The position numbers and the translations under genes are program-made. Shown piece after piece: positions 17,850-26,975 of a stretch of 64,000 nt of DNA. The first letter of the stretch is position 1. Every line of letters starts with the position of its first letter. The notes beneath the pieces are model-generated. The model saw only the letters and a list, made by a program, of their open reading frames with translations, was not told the origin of the DNA and did not search any database. Origin of the DNA: Verrucomicrobiota bacterium (GTDB taxonomy: Bacteria; Verrucomicrobiota; Verrucomicrobiia; Limisphaerales; Fontisphaeraceae); the NCBI GenBank assembly GCA_037139415.1, contig JBAXGN010000001.1, forward strand, positions 1 through 64,000. The letters run 5' to 3'.

Positions 17850-19076
17850 ATGAACCTCGATACCCTATATTCTGAACTAACGTTGAAAACCAACGCGAAA
17901 CTCGCGCTGGTGGTCATGGATGGCCTTGGCGATATCGCCACCAAAAGCCAGGGAGAAATGACTCCTTTGGAAGCGGCCGCAACTCCCAACCTTGATAAGT
18001 TGGTTGCCGATGGTTGCGCGCAGGGACGCATGATCCCGGTCGCTCCCGGCATTACGCCTGGCAGCGGGCCCGGTCACCTGGGGCTGTTCGGCTATGACCC
18101 GCTGGAATTTCAAGTGGGCCGTGGCGTCATCGAAGCGCTCGGGTTGGGCGTGGAACTCAAGCCCGGCGACGTTTGCGCTCGCGCTAATTTTGCCACGCTC
18201 GATGCCAAAGGGATTGTCACCGATCGCCGCGCCGGTCGTATTCCCACGGAAACCTGCGAGAAACTGTGCGCGAAACTCGCTGCCAAAATCAAGAAGCTGG
18301 GCGATACCGAAATCATCGTCAAGGCTGGCAAAGAACACCGGTTCGTGGTGATTTTCCGCGGCAAAGGCTTGGAAGGTCCGCTGACCGATGCCGATCCGAA
18401 CCGCGAAGGGTTCGCGATTCCCGCCGTCAAACCGCGTGATCCAGAAAACACCAAGCAAGCTAAAATGGCGAAGCTGATCGCGGAGTTTTACAAGGCTGCG
18501 TTGCCCATCCTGAAGAACGAAAAGCCGGCGAATGGCTTCCTGATGCGCGGTATTGCGCACCAGCCGGAAATCCCGTTGTTCGAAGACCGTTACAAGCTCA
18601 AGCCCGCCTGCCTGGCGGTGTACCCGATGTACAAGGGCCTGGCCCAACTCGTCGGCATGAAGAAAATCGAAGGACCGCAGACCATCAAGGAACAGTTCGA
18701 GCGGTACCTGAAGGAATACGATAATTACGACTTTTTCTTCATCCACTTCAAGTACACGGATAAGGCCGGTGAAGACGGTAATTTTGAGGCGAAGAAAAAG
18801 TACATCGAAGAATTTGATGCCGCGCTGCCCATCCTCTTGGAGAAATGTCCGGACGTATTGGCCATCACGGGTGACCACTCGACCCCGTGTGCTGTCAAGG
18901 GCCATTCCTGGCATCCGCAGCCCGTGCTGTTGCACTCCGCAATCAGCGGATCAGACAAGCTGGAACGTTTCACGGAAACTGGCGCCAACATGGGCTCACT
19001 GGGCGTGTTTGAAGCCAAGTTCCTGATGCGGTACATGCAGGCGAACGCCAAGATGTTTGATAAGTTCGGCGCGTAA
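17850..19076 (+). CDS. apgM: 2,3-bisphosphoglycerate-independent phosphoglycerate mutase, archaeal (ApgM) type
   Basis: 408 residues from the ATG at 17850, with GGAA about 9 bases upstream. The earlier in-frame ATG at 17817 is less likely because the family begins at the LALVVMDGLGD strand. It interconverts 3- and 2-phosphoglycerate in glycolysis. Alkaline-phosphatase-superfamily metal motifs are visible: MDGLGD near the start, the PGSGPGHLGLFGYDP serine region, the HFKYTDKAGEDGN motif and ITGDHSTPC near the end. The type is widespread in archaea and in several bacterial phyla, including Verrucomicrobia. A strong terminator follows. Confidence 0.93.
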   Translation: MNLDTLYSELTLKTNAKLALVVMDGLGDIATKSQGEMTPLEAAATPNLDKLVADGCAQGRMIPVAPGITPGSGPGHLGLFGYDPLEFQVGRGVIEALGLGVELKPGDVCARANFATLDAKGIVTDRRAGRIPTETCEKLCAKLAAKIKKLGDTEIIVKAGKEHRFVVIFRGKGLEGPLTDADPNREGFAIPAVKPRDPENTKQAKMAKLIAEFYKAALPILKNEKPANGFLMRGIAHQPEIPLFEDRYKLKPACLAVYPMYKGLAQLVGMKKIEGPQTIKEQFERYLKEYDNYDFFFIHFKYTDKAGEDGNFEAKKKYIEEFDAALPILLEKCPDVLAITGDHSTPCAVKGHSWHPQPVLLHSAISGSDKLERFTETGANMGSLGVFEAKFLMRYMQANAKMFDKFGA

Positions 19077-19241
19077 GCCGGCTTGCGTGGCGTTCGTGCT
19101 CTCTTGCGCTAAGGCTTGCGGCATACTGGCTGGTCGTCAACGGCAGCGGGTCGGGTTGATCACGCCTGGTGCAGAGTCTCTTTGCGCATGAGATTGAAAT
19201 ATGTAAGTCGGCACGTTCTCGTGCTGGCCTTGAATATCGGC

Positions 19242-19282
19242 GGCTTGGCTGGAAATCTTTCCAGCCAGAGCCGTCTTTTCTC
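19242..19282 (+). terminator. Rho-independent terminator after apgM
   Basis: GGCTTGGCTGGAA (19242-19254) pairs with TTCCAGCCAGAGCC (19259-19272), leaving a 4-base loop and a one-base bulge. GTCTTTTCTC follows. It lies 165 bases past the apgM stop; the stretch between holds no gene. Confidence 0.75.
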
Positions 19283-19338
19283 TGAGTCTTTTATCTTGGC
19301 ATGGCCAGCGGCGCACGAGGCGTGCTGATCTGGAGCGA

Positions 19339-20586
19339 TTACCGGCTAAACACCAAGGCGGCCTGATGTCCCCACAATCCAAGCGACGTTGACATCACCG
19401 CGCGCGCGCGAAATGCAGAGGCTTTTTCTCTAACGAGATGGATGGCACACGCGGCATCCTGTTGTTGGCAATTGGCGCTCGGTGGCACCACCTGCCGTCG
19501 GAGCGACTCAATGGCGATCACCGCCTCTAATGCCGCTGAAGCACCCATGCAATGGCCAGTCACTGGTTTCGTGGAAGAACAGAGAACCTCCGCTCCAAAA
19601 ACGCGCTGTACCGCGTGTGCCTCGGCCAGATCGTTCAACCGCGTGCCGGTACCGTGCAAGTTGATATAACCAATCTCTCCGGGAACCAAACTGCTGCGGT
19701 GTATGGCTTGGGTCATGATTCGGGCCAGACTTTCCCCGGTGGCGTCCAAACCCACGCGGTCATGCGCCTCGGAACTCATGGCCCATCCGGACAGATGCGC
19801 CAGGATGTTCGCTCCCCGTTGCCGTGCGCCCGCCTCGGTTTCCAAGATAAGAAATGCGGCTCCCTCCCCCAACACGGTGCCGTTGCGAGTGACATCAAAC
19901 GGGCGGCATGCCTTTTCCGGTGTCGCGGCAGTACCCAACAAACCAGCGGCATCAAGCTGACACAATAGCGGCTCGTACAGTGGTGCCTCCGCTCCTCCGA
20001 CAACGACCACATCCGCCTCACCCAGCAATAATTGTTGCGCCCCCAGAATAATGGCCGACGCCGAGGATGCGCAGGCGGCGGACACCGTGAAACAAGGTCC
20101 GCGGGCGTTCAATAAAATGGACAAAGCACCGCTCAAACCGGCAATGGCGCTGGCCGGAGCGAGCGATGGCGCTTTACGATGTTGCCGGGCGCTATCCACC
20201 AGATCAGACCAAATTTCAACGGGTCCGCGGGAAGTGCCCGCCACCACTCCCACCCGCTCTGGAGTCCACTCCCACCCGGAGCCGGTTCGCGCGGAATTCC
20301 ATGCCTGCCAGGCCGCCAACGCAGCCAAATGTACGCCCCGATCCATTTTCCGCGCCACCCTGCCTGGCGGCGGTAACGGTGGCAAAACATCCACCGAACA
20401 AACGGGATAACGCGCGGAGCGATCCGCCGTCGCTCCACAATTCAACCAGCGGGCTGGCACCACTGCCTGACAGACGCTCTGCCATAAATCAGCGGGCGAC
20501 GTGCCGGCGGCGGAAACCGCTCCCCATCCGGTGATCACCAGCGAGGTGGGGGAACAATGCTGCCAAGTCGAAGACGGTCTTTTCAC
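19339..20586 (-). CDS. beta-ketoacyl-ACP synthase (FabF/KAS II-like)
   Basis: 415 residues from a GTG at 20586. The frame also opens at TTG 20631 and GTG 20628; no ATG lies near the family start (SLVITGWGAVSAAG), so the start is uncertain. The Cys-His-His triad of condensing enzymes is present: SAACASSASA, NLHGTGT and KPVTGHCMGASAALE. It is therefore probably able to condense malonyl-ACP with an acyl primer. No acyl carrier protein or reductase gene is adjacent, and the sequence departs from housekeeping FabF in several places (GHCMGASAALE for GHTLGAAGALE). It may serve a specialised lipid or polyketide-like product rather than bulk fatty-acid synthesis. Confidence 0.82.
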   Translation of the reverse strand: MKRPSSTWQHCSPTSLVITGWGAVSAAGTSPADLWQSVCQAVVPARWLNCGATADRSARYPVCSVDVLPPLPPPGRVARKMDRGVHLAALAAWQAWNSARTGSGWEWTPERVGVVAGTSRGPVEIWSDLVDSARQHRKAPSLAPASAIAGLSGALSILLNARGPCFTVSAACASSASAIILGAQQLLLGEADVVVVGGAEAPLYEPLLCQLDAAGLLGTAATPEKACRPFDVTRNGTVLGEGAAFLILETEAGARQRGANILAHLSGWAMSSEAHDRVGLDATGESLARIMTQAIHRSSLVPGEIGYINLHGTGTRLNDLAEAHAVQRVFGAEVLCSSTKPVTGHCMGASAALEAVIAIESLRRQVVPPSANCQQQDAACAIHLVREKASAFRARAVMSTSLGLWGHQAALVFSR

Positions 20587-20700
20587 ACTGGGATAACAAT
20601 ACTCTAGGATGGGCAAATGGCCAGCCACCAAAAATTCAAAGCGTCGTTCTTGGAGCTTCCAGTTTTCAACTTTCTACTTTTGAATTGCACCGGATTATTC

Positions 20701-21735
20701 CTATTTGAACGGTGAGGGAGCAATCCGGGCAGCTTGGGCGCGGGCTTGCTTTAAATTGGCCACCGTGGCATACACCGGCAGTGCCGCCCATTTCATCGGG
20801 AAGGTCAAGGTCTCGCCTGCCTTCAATGTCAACTGCGGACTGATAATGGCAATTTCCGTGATAGCCCCGTTCCATCCCACTTCGACGGTGTGCCCATCGC
20901 CGGCGTATTTATTGGTGTACGTAAAGGGATAGTAAACGACTAACATCGTTTGGCCTTGCACGTACCCCGCCCACTGCCCGGAGCAATCCGCTCCCACCCA
21001 GGTTTCCTGTCCCGAGGTGGTTTCCAAAAACAGGGTTTGGTCGGCTATTTTTGCCGTTGGTAGAGCCGGTTTGTAATGATCGTACACGCTTTTCCCCTCC
21101 ACCGTCCGGCGGATGCCCCATCCAGCCGGCAGCCGGCTGTGTTTATTCAATGGCAACATGGCGTACCCGCCTCCCTTGCAGAGCAGGCGTGCGCGCAAGG
21201 AGCAGGTCTGGGGCTTGAATGAGGTGTTCTTCAATCGCTGCACAATGCCTGCATCCCCAGTTTCGGGGTCCAACACGATTTCTTTTTCCAATTGCAACCC
21301 GGAAACCGGGTCGGGGTCACCCACAATGGTCATTCCGAGATCCCTAAGTTCCTTGACTGTGGCCGGCGCGGTCCAGGACCGGCTGCCCGACATGTCATTC
21401 ACTTCAAGTTGATACCCGCCCGGCATGAAATCTTTGGGCACTTGGGCGGAAGTGAGCCCCAAGGTGCGGGAATCCTCCCAAAAAATATTTTCCCCCATCA
21501 ACTGGTAACGCAAGACGTTACCGCCCACTGCCGGGATGGCCACCAGGCGGACTTCGGCGGCATCCGCAGTCACCCGAATCGCTTTGTCCCAACCCATATA
21601 GCTTTCGACCTTGATCCCTTTGGGCATGGCAACATCCTTCTCAGCCGCCTGGCCCAGCCCAGCCCCCAGCACTGCCGTCAGTACCACTGCCCAGTGGCGG
21701 TGTTTCCATAAATAATTCATACGTAATTTGTGCAT
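20701..21735 (-). CDS. secreted DUF4380-like (mutarotase-fold) protein
   Basis: 344 residues. A signal peptide follows the start (HWAVVLTAVLGAGLGQAAE). Two ATGs are possible, 21735 (AGAG nearby) and 21720. The body (AEVRLVAIPAVGGNVLRYQL, ENIFWEDS, DPVSGLQLEKEI, RLKNTSFKPQTCSLRARLLC) fits the DUF4380 group, which has a galactose-mutarotase-like beta-sandwich. No catalytic assignment is possible from sequence. Such proteins often accompany secreted glycoside hydrolases in Verrucomicrobia. Confidence 0.65.
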   Translation of the reverse strand: MHKLRMNYLWKHRHWAVVLTAVLGAGLGQAAEKDVAMPKGIKVESYMGWDKAIRVTADAAEVRLVAIPAVGGNVLRYQLMGENIFWEDSRTLGLTSAQVPKDFMPGGYQLEVNDMSGSRSWTAPATVKELRDLGMTIVGDPDPVSGLQLEKEIVLDPETGDAGIVQRLKNTSFKPQTCSLRARLLCKGGGYAMLPLNKHSRLPAGWGIRRTVEGKSVYDHYKPALPTAKIADQTLFLETTSGQETWVGADCSGQWAGYVQGQTMLVVYYPFTYTNKYAGDGHTVEVGWNGAITEIAIISPQLTLKAGETLTFPMKWAALPVYATVANLKQARAQAARIAPSPFK

Positions 21736-21819
21736 AAATCTCTAAATTTCACCAAGTATCAAGGTGAATCAATCCGTTTCACGATACCGTAGTCACACCA
21801 AACGCCAAATGCAAACGCA

Positions 21820-23103
21820 TCAAATTGGCTTTGGAAGGTGGGGGCGGCCAACCCACACATGCTCCACGCCCGCCATATCATTGAGTTCCTTGGTCAGGAA
21901 ACCGTTGGCGTCCACGATTAATTTACGTTGCATGGTGGCCGTCAGTTCCGACCATGGCGCCCGCCGAAACTCAGGCCATTCTGTACACACCACCGTCGCC
22001 TCCGCGTTCTTCACCGCGTCCTCCAAGCTGCATAGCGTAATCGCCGAAAGCTCCGCCGGCAGCGTCTTCACCGCCGGATCATACGCGCGCACGACCGCGC
22101 CCGCCGCCGTCAATTGCTGGCATAATTCCACTACCGCGCTTCGGCGCAACGTGCTGGTATTGGGGGTATACGTCAGCCCCAATATGCCGATGACGCGCCC
22201 AGTGAGTCCGCCCAGCAGGGTGTTTAACCGTTGGCAGGTCCATTGGCGGTGCTGGTCGTTGCTCTGCTTGATTGCCGGCACCAGCGTCAACGTCTCACCG
22301 TAGGTCTCACCCAAGGCCGTCAGGCTGACGATATCCCGCGCCAACGTTCCGCCCGCAAAGGGACCACCCGGTCCCAGATACGCCTTGGGGCCAATCCGCA
22401 CGTCGCTCTTCAGGCCCGCTGATACCTCCCGCGCATCCGCGCCCACTTGTTCGCAGATCCGCGCGATTTCATTGATGAAGGTGACGGACGTGGCCAAAAA
22501 GGCGTTCAGCGCATGCTTCACCATCTCCGCCGATTCGGTGCCCATCCACAGTATCTTCAATGTAAATGGGCTCAGCAATTCCGTCAGCAGCGGCTTGACG
22601 GCCTCATTGCGCATACCGACCACCACACGCTCGGCTTTCTCAAACGCCTCCAGCGCGCGCCCCAACCGCAGGTTTTCCGGCGAACAGGCAAAATGGAATT
22701 GCGGAAACTCCTTCTCCAATTGGGCACACGTGCCGGCTGGCAGTTGTGAGGAAATCAAGACCAGCGCGCCCGGTGGCAAATGCGGCAGACAACGCCGCAG
22801 CCGAATCAGCACATAGGGCACATCCGAGACATCCTGGTCATCCACCGGAGTGTCATAGGTCAGCCATAAAACCTCCGCCGCACGACACGCCTCGGCTGGA
22901 TCCGTGGTGAACCGCAAGCGCCCGGCTTTCAAGCCTTCAGCCAGCCGATCTTCCAAGCCTGGTTCAAGCAAAGGTGCCCGGCCCTGATTCAGCGCCGCCA
23001 CGTTTTCCTGATCGAAATCCAGGCCCACCACAATAAAGTGGCGAGCGCAACAGGCGGCGGTCACGCATCCCAAGTGCCACAAGCCAACCACGGTAACATT
23101 CAT
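21820..23103 (-). CDS. UDP-glucose/GDP-mannose dehydrogenase family protein lacking the catalytic Cys and Glu
   Basis: 427 residues with the full three-domain layout: NAD-binding start NVTVVGLWHLG, central helix ESAEMVKHALNAFLA (Lys and Asn kept), FINEIARICEQVGAD, and a C-terminal UDP-binding domain (GILGLTYTPNTSTLRRS). In true members the loop GGSCFPKD holds the nucleophilic cysteine; here the aligned stretch is AGGTLARD, with Thr at the Cys position. The PEFLREG motif reads PENLRLG, so its catalytic Glu is Leu. The usual two-step oxidation to a uronic acid is therefore doubtful. It follows an epimerase gene on the same strand (100-base gap), pointing to nucleotide-sugar metabolism for a surface glycan. 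Confidence 0.8.
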   Translation of the reverse strand: MNVTVVGLWHLGCVTAACCARHFIVVGLDFDQENVAALNQGRAPLLEPGLEDRLAEGLKAGRLRFTTDPAEACRAAEVLWLTYDTPVDDQDVSDVPYVLIRLRRCLPHLPPGALVLISSQLPAGTCAQLEKEFPQFHFACSPENLRLGRALEAFEKAERVVVGMRNEAVKPLLTELLSPFTLKILWMGTESAEMVKHALNAFLATSVTFINEIARICEQVGADAREVSAGLKSDVRIGPKAYLGPGGPFAGGTLARDIVSLTALGETYGETLTLVPAIKQSNDQHRQWTCQRLNTLLGGLTGRVIGILGLTYTPNTSTLRRSAVVELCQQLTAAGAVVRAYDPAVKTLPAELSAITLCSLEDAVKNAEATVVCTEWPEFRRAPWSELTATMQRKLIVDANGFLTKELNDMAGVEHVWVGRPHLPKPI

Positions 23104-23203
23104 AATTGAATTTTGTTAATTGTTCCGTCCACCTCTGGCACCCGTACAACCAAGGCGGCAGCCCCGAAATCAGGCGCCACTTGGCCGAGTCCAGTGGGAC
23201 CGT

Positions 23204-24187
23204 TTACTTGGCGCCCCGCTTATGCAGCACCCATTGGTTTTGTTGCAACCAAGCCAGCGTGCGGAGGATGCCTTGTTCAATCGTCAGCTTCGGTTTCCAT
23301 CCCGTCCCCTGAACCTTGTTGGTCTCCAGGAAAATAAACGGGTTATCACCTACCCACCCCTGTTTGCCTCCCGAATACTCCAGACGCGGCTTCAGTCCCA
23401 GGAATTTGCAGATATGGCCAATGGAATCGTTCACCTTCACATACTCCGGGGTGCCCAGATTGTAGGTTTCCACGCGATGCCTGGCCTTGAGCGCGGTTCC
23501 TTGCCCCATCACATGCAAGATGGCGGCCAGACAGTCCTGCACGTACAAATACGATTTGCGCTGCGTGCCATCCCCCAGCACCTTCAGATATTCGGGATGT
23601 TCCAGCAATTGCTTGTAGAAATCGAACACGTGGCCATGCGTGTACCGCTCGCCCAGAATGGAGACGAACCGGAAAATGTACCCTTCAAATTTATACCCCT
23701 CGCAATATGCGTGAATGAGCCCTTCCCCCGCCACCTTCGAGGCGGCATACAGGGAGGTTTGAATCGGAAAGGCGTGGTCTTCCGGGGTGGGAATGACCTG
23801 GGCCTCGCCATAGACCGACCCGGTGGAGGAAAAGGCGATGGTTTTGATGCCATTGGCGCGCATTGCTTCAAGAACGTTGAAGGTGGCAATGGTATTTTGA
23901 TCCAAATCCTTGCGAGGATGCTCCAAACCAAACCGCACGTCCGCATTGGCCGCCAAGTGAAACACCGTATCACAGCCCGCCATGGCGACGGTGAGGGCCG
24001 GTAAATCCAGGTTGTCGCCGCGCACCAGCTTAAACGCCGGATGCTGGCGGGCGGACACCAGAAACTCTTCCTGACCGGTGGAGAAATTATCCCAGCCGAC
24101 GACCTGCTTACCCTGACTCAGCAGCAGGTCCACCAAGCTGCTGCCGATAAATCCGGCGGCTCCAGTTACAAATATTATATCCATCAT
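23204..24187 (-). CDS. NAD-dependent nucleotide-sugar epimerase/dehydratase (extended SDR)
   Basis: 327 residues from the double ATG at 24187/24184, directly before the first strand DIIFVTGAAGFIGSS. The Rossmann GxxGxxG, FHLAANADVR, the active-site SSTGSVYGE and YAASKVAGE (Tyr-x3-Lys) and RFVSILGER are present, so the enzyme should be active. The closest group is the UDP-glucose 4-epimerase-like set; the exact sugar cannot be fixed. Its start overlaps the eroded end of an RHS pseudogene, which suggests that this operon was joined to older sequence by rearrangement. It is probably co-transcribed with the dehydrogenase downstream. Confidence 0.85.
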   Translation of the reverse strand: MMDIIFVTGAAGFIGSSLVDLLLSQGKQVVGWDNFSTGQEEFLVSARQHPAFKLVRGDNLDLPALTVAMAGCDTVFHLAANADVRFGLEHPRKDLDQNTIATFNVLEAMRANGIKTIAFSSTGSVYGEAQVIPTPEDHAFPIQTSLYAASKVAGEGLIHAYCEGYKFEGYIFRFVSILGERYTHGHVFDFYKQLLEHPEYLKVLGDGTQRKSYLYVQDCLAAILHVMGQGTALKARHRVETYNLGTPEYVKVNDSIGHICKFLGLKPRLEYSGGKQGWVGDNPFIFLETNKVQGTGWKPKLTIEQGILRTLAWLQQNQWVLHKRGAK

Positions 24188-25075
24188 TGGCCGCGATGGT
24201 TCCAAACATGGCGGCATTGTGCAAGCCCGCAATCTCCTTCGCCACGGGCTGCACATCCGTTCGAGCAGCAATATACCCCTCAATAAACTGGATAGTTCGT
24301 TTTCCGTAAAACGCTACAAAAGCCACATCATTGGCCAACAGACCAGCGGCTGCTGACGGGCTTTCGCAAGCAGAGATGAATTCACCGGGATTTTGAATTG
24401 CAACGGCAAGTGTCAATGCGCTGAGCGCATATTTAACGCCTGTAGCTGCTGGTCCCGCGCTTTGAGCGTACCCCAAGCCCGAATCGACATATTCAGAACT
24501 AGACTGCCTAAATCTTCATGTCCGCTTGGATCAATTCCATTAACGGGATCAGCGTGGCAATACAGATATTTATGAAGGCTTGCTGGATCCCTTTGGTACC
24601 CCCTGGAAGAAATCCCTTGTCCAGAATCTTCTCATTCCCGGATTTAAATAGCGACCACGCAGGTAGTAAAAGCCCAGGTTCGGGTCATATTGCTCGCCGG
24701 TGTAGAGGCCAACGTCGTGAGGCGTCCAAATTCATCAAAGGAATAGACCAACGTTCCCACCGGCCCGCTGTTGGTGGTCAGCCGGTCACGGCTGTCGTAC
24801 AGGTAACTGTAATTGCCACTGGCATCGGCCATGGTGGCGTGCTGGCCAGTGCTGGAATAGGTAAAGCGAACGAAATAACTGCCCGAGGTTTTGTTCGTCA
24901 GGCGGTTTAGCGCATCATACTGATTGGTGAGGATCACGCCGTTGAAATTGGTATAGCGGATTGGGTTGCCGCCGGCATCAAACGTAAAGCCCTCCGTCTG
25001 GCCGCCCGGTTGCACCGTGCGGATTTTCCGGCCCAGGGCATCGAACTCAAACCGGGGCATCCAGCCAAGGGCGGG
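24188..25075 (-). pseudogene. decayed RHS/YD-repeat gene (3' end with core and tip)
   Basis: From about 25070 down to 24660 one frame encodes YD repeats (FEFDALGRKIRTVQPGG, NQYDALNRLTNKTSG, YLYDSRDRLTT, YSFDEFGRLTTL). The RHS-associated core then continues only by changing frame: LGFYYLRGRYLNPGMRRFWT in one frame, and YQRDPASLHKYLYCHADPVN followed by GIDPSGHEDLGSLV in another (about 24600-24480). A further frame change gives a tip (SAGPAATGVKYALSALTLAV, FVAFYGKRTIQFIEGYIAAR). At least two frameshifts and the loss of the 5' part show it is dead. The last frame runs into the start of the epimerase gene. Confidence 0.75.
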
Positions 25076-25333
25076 TTGACCTGGACAGCACTGGATGTGG
25101 GTGGCCCTTGGGTTGGGACGTTCGGGTGAATATATGAGAGGGAGTACCTGCGTTTTTGCAAGGCATCGAACTCCAAGACCACCTTTCGCGAAGCGAACGT
25201 TCCACTGCGGGGCATCTGACTCGTGGCGGGCTTGGGAAGCCAACCTGCCTTTCACGCCATTTTTTCGGCGCTTTTGCGCCACGCAAATTGTTGGCATTCT
25301 GCCTGCTATTGGTTGCCGACTAAAAATAAAAAT
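25076..25333. other. intergenic stretch, no gene recognised
   Basis: Open frames on the minus strand run through here into the RHS remnant but show no family resemblance. GGCGCTTTTGCGCC (about 25268) can form a 5-bp hairpin. Nothing else is supported. Confidence 0.4.
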
Positions 25334-25368
25334 GCCATTCGTCGTTCCCAAAGCGGGTGACGAATGGC
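25334..25368 (-). terminator. terminator of the EF-hand gene
   Basis: GCCATTCGTC (25334-25343) and GACGAATGGC (25359-25368) are perfectly complementary with a 15-base loop. Read on the minus strand the hairpin is followed by ATTTTTATTTTTAG. It lies about 50 bases after the stop of the EF-hand gene. Confidence 0.7.
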
Positions 25369-25418
25369 GGATTTGTATTTTTATCACCTATCCGCGACCA
25401 GATAAGCGGTGAAAATGA

Positions 25419-25658
25419 TTATTGCTGTTCCTTTTTCTTGTGGGGAAACAACTTCTTGAGCTTTTCCTGGTCTTCGGCGCTCATCTTGGCCCGCTCTTCT
25501 TTGTCGAGCTTGCCATCTTTGTTGGTGTCATACTTTTCCAGCATTTCCTTGTACACAGCCTTCTGTTCATCGGTCATGCCTTTTTTGCCTTCGGCGGCAG
25601 ACACGCTCATTGCAACGGCACACGCCAATGTCAAGGCCAGCACTACTAGTTTCTTCAT
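25419..25658 (-). CDS. small secreted EF-hand protein
   Basis: 79 residues. Signal peptide at 1-21 (KKLVVLALTLACAVAMSVSA). One canonical calcium loop, DTNKDGKLDKEE, is followed by a lysine-rich tail (LFPHKKKEQQ). A preceding half-motif (GMTDEQKAVYKEMLEKY) forms the entering helix. It is probably a periplasmic calcium-binding protein; the partner is unknown. A terminator lies right behind it, so it is monocistronic. Confidence 0.8.
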   Translation of the reverse strand: MKKLVVLALTLACAVAMSVSAAEGKKGMTDEQKAVYKEMLEKYDTNKDGKLDKEERAKMSAEDQEKLKKLFPHKKKEQQ

Positions 25659-25994
25659 ATCTATTTAGTCTTTATTTTTGTTATTTTCGTTTCGGTCGCG
25701 TTTCGGCGACATTCGAGTTAGACGCACTTGCGTTGGAAAAGGTTACAATCACGCCAAGAAAAAAACAAGCTTTGCAACCTACTGTACAAGAATTAGTTAT
25801 GAATGGCATTTATTAACGAAAGCAAGTCATCATCGGATAACTCACGATTTTATGAATCGTTAAAGGTTCCAGTTTATTGGTCTGGTCACGCAAGCCGTCA
25901 ACGAATACCTGTCGAAGTATGCCTTTGAAAAATATTCCCAAATCAAGAGCTTGACGTGAGGCGATAAGGATTTTAGGCTTTGGCAGAACTGGTT
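25659..25994 (+). promoter_or_regulatory. leader of tRNA-His with candidate promoter
   Basis: TTGACG (25951-25956) and TAGGCT (25974-25979) are 17 bases apart and would start transcription near 25986, just before the tRNA. The -10 match is poor. The remaining 25659-25950 is AT-rich and holds no convincing gene, apart from a short open stretch ending in TGA at about 25959. Confidence 0.35.
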
Positions 25995-26072
25995 GGTGGC
26001 CGTAGCTCAGTTGGTTAGAGCCCCAGATTGTGGATCTGGATGTCGCGGGTTCAAGTCCCGTCGGTCACCCCA
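25995..26072 (+). tRNA. tRNA-His (anticodon GUG)
   Basis: Acceptor stem GTGGCCG (25996-26002) pairs with CGGTCAC (26062-26068). The D arm GCTC...GAGC, anticodon stem CCAGA/TCTGG with loop TTGTGGA (anticodon GTG), and T arm CGGGTTCAAGTCCCG are regular. The extra G at 25995 opposite C73 (26069) is the G-1 identity element of tRNA-His. CCA (26070-26072) is encoded. Confidence 0.96.
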
Positions 26073-26103
26073 TTCCCAGCCGTTTTTCCCCATCGCGTCA
26101 AAC

Positions 26104-26787
26104 TTAATCCGGCAGACCTTCTTCGATGGCGAACCGCATCAGATCGGCATTGTTGGCCAAACCGAGTTTTTCCATGGCGCGCGAGCGATAGGTGCTTACG
26201 GTTTTGATGCTGAGTCCGAGTTCGATGCCGATCGCCGTCATGGTCTTGCCGGCCGCAAAGCGCTGCAATACCTGCAATTCGCGATCTGACAAATTGTCCA
26301 GCTTGCGCAACGGGGTATCAGTGGTGCTCATTTCCATCACCAAGCGTTCGGCCAGCGAAGCGCTAATGTAAGGCCGGCCGGTCATCACATGTTGCACGGC
26401 TTCGATCAATTTTTCCGGGGCGGTTTCCTTGGTCATGTAGCCATTGGCACCCGCTTTGAACGCACGCATGGCATACTGTTCTTCAGCGTGAACGCTCAGG
26501 ACGAGCACCGGCAGTTTGGGAAACTTGGGCCGCAACTGCTTCAGCACATCGAGCCCGTTCTTGCCTTGCATGGAAATATCGAGAATAATGATGTCCCAAA
26601 GGAACTCCTCCACTTTCTGAAGGGTTTCATCCGCGGAAGCGGTTTCGCCAAACACTGCGTTCGGAAACGCATCCGTCAGGATCTGCCGCAGACCGCGACG
26701 GACGATGGCGTGGTCATCAACGATGAGAATGCGCATAGCCTTGGTATCCTTGGCCTGCGCCGAATTTGTTTTTTGCGTTGTTGTCAT
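26104..26787 (-). CDS. NarL/FixJ-family response regulator
   Basis: 227 residues from the ATG at 26787; a later ATG at 26736 (MRILIVDDH) is also possible. Receiver domain: ILIVDDH, phospho-acceptor in IIILDISMQGKNG, LSVHAEEQ and the switch lysine in GYMTKE. The C-terminal LuxR-type helix-turn-helix has LSDRELQVLQRFAAGKTMTA and the recognition helix IKTVSTYRSRAMEKLG. It should be a DNA-binding transcription factor activated by a histidine kinase not encoded next to it. It is divergent from the GH99-like gene with 188 bases between, so it might regulate that gene. Confidence 0.92.
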   Translation of the reverse strand: MTTTQKTNSAQAKDTKAMRILIVDDHAIVRRGLRQILTDAFPNAVFGETASADETLQKVEEFLWDIIILDISMQGKNGLDVLKQLRPKFPKLPVLVLSVHAEEQYAMRAFKAGANGYMTKETAPEKLIEAVQHVMTGRPYISASLAERLVMEMSTTDTPLRKLDNLSDRELQVLQRFAAGKTMTAIGIELGLSIKTVSTYRSRAMEKLGLANNADLMRFAIEEGLPD

Positions 26788-26975
26788 AGGTTGTCGTTCC
26801 AAAACTGTACCCCGGGAAGCCGCTAATGCAACTGAAAATTTTGAGGAATTTCGCAAGCAGTTTTATCGCTTTCAATTATTCGCCGTTGGAGGCGCCCAAA
26901 CTGGCCAGCCTGCAATCGGGTAATCCGTGTTGTCTGATTGACGGCCCTGCAAAAGCGGTGTTTAGATAGTGCCTG

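Noticed and set aside
24108-24476. Independent small gene upstream of the epimerase
   Set aside because: It continues the RHS core in a shifted frame, so it is the tip of the pseudogene rather than a separate gene.
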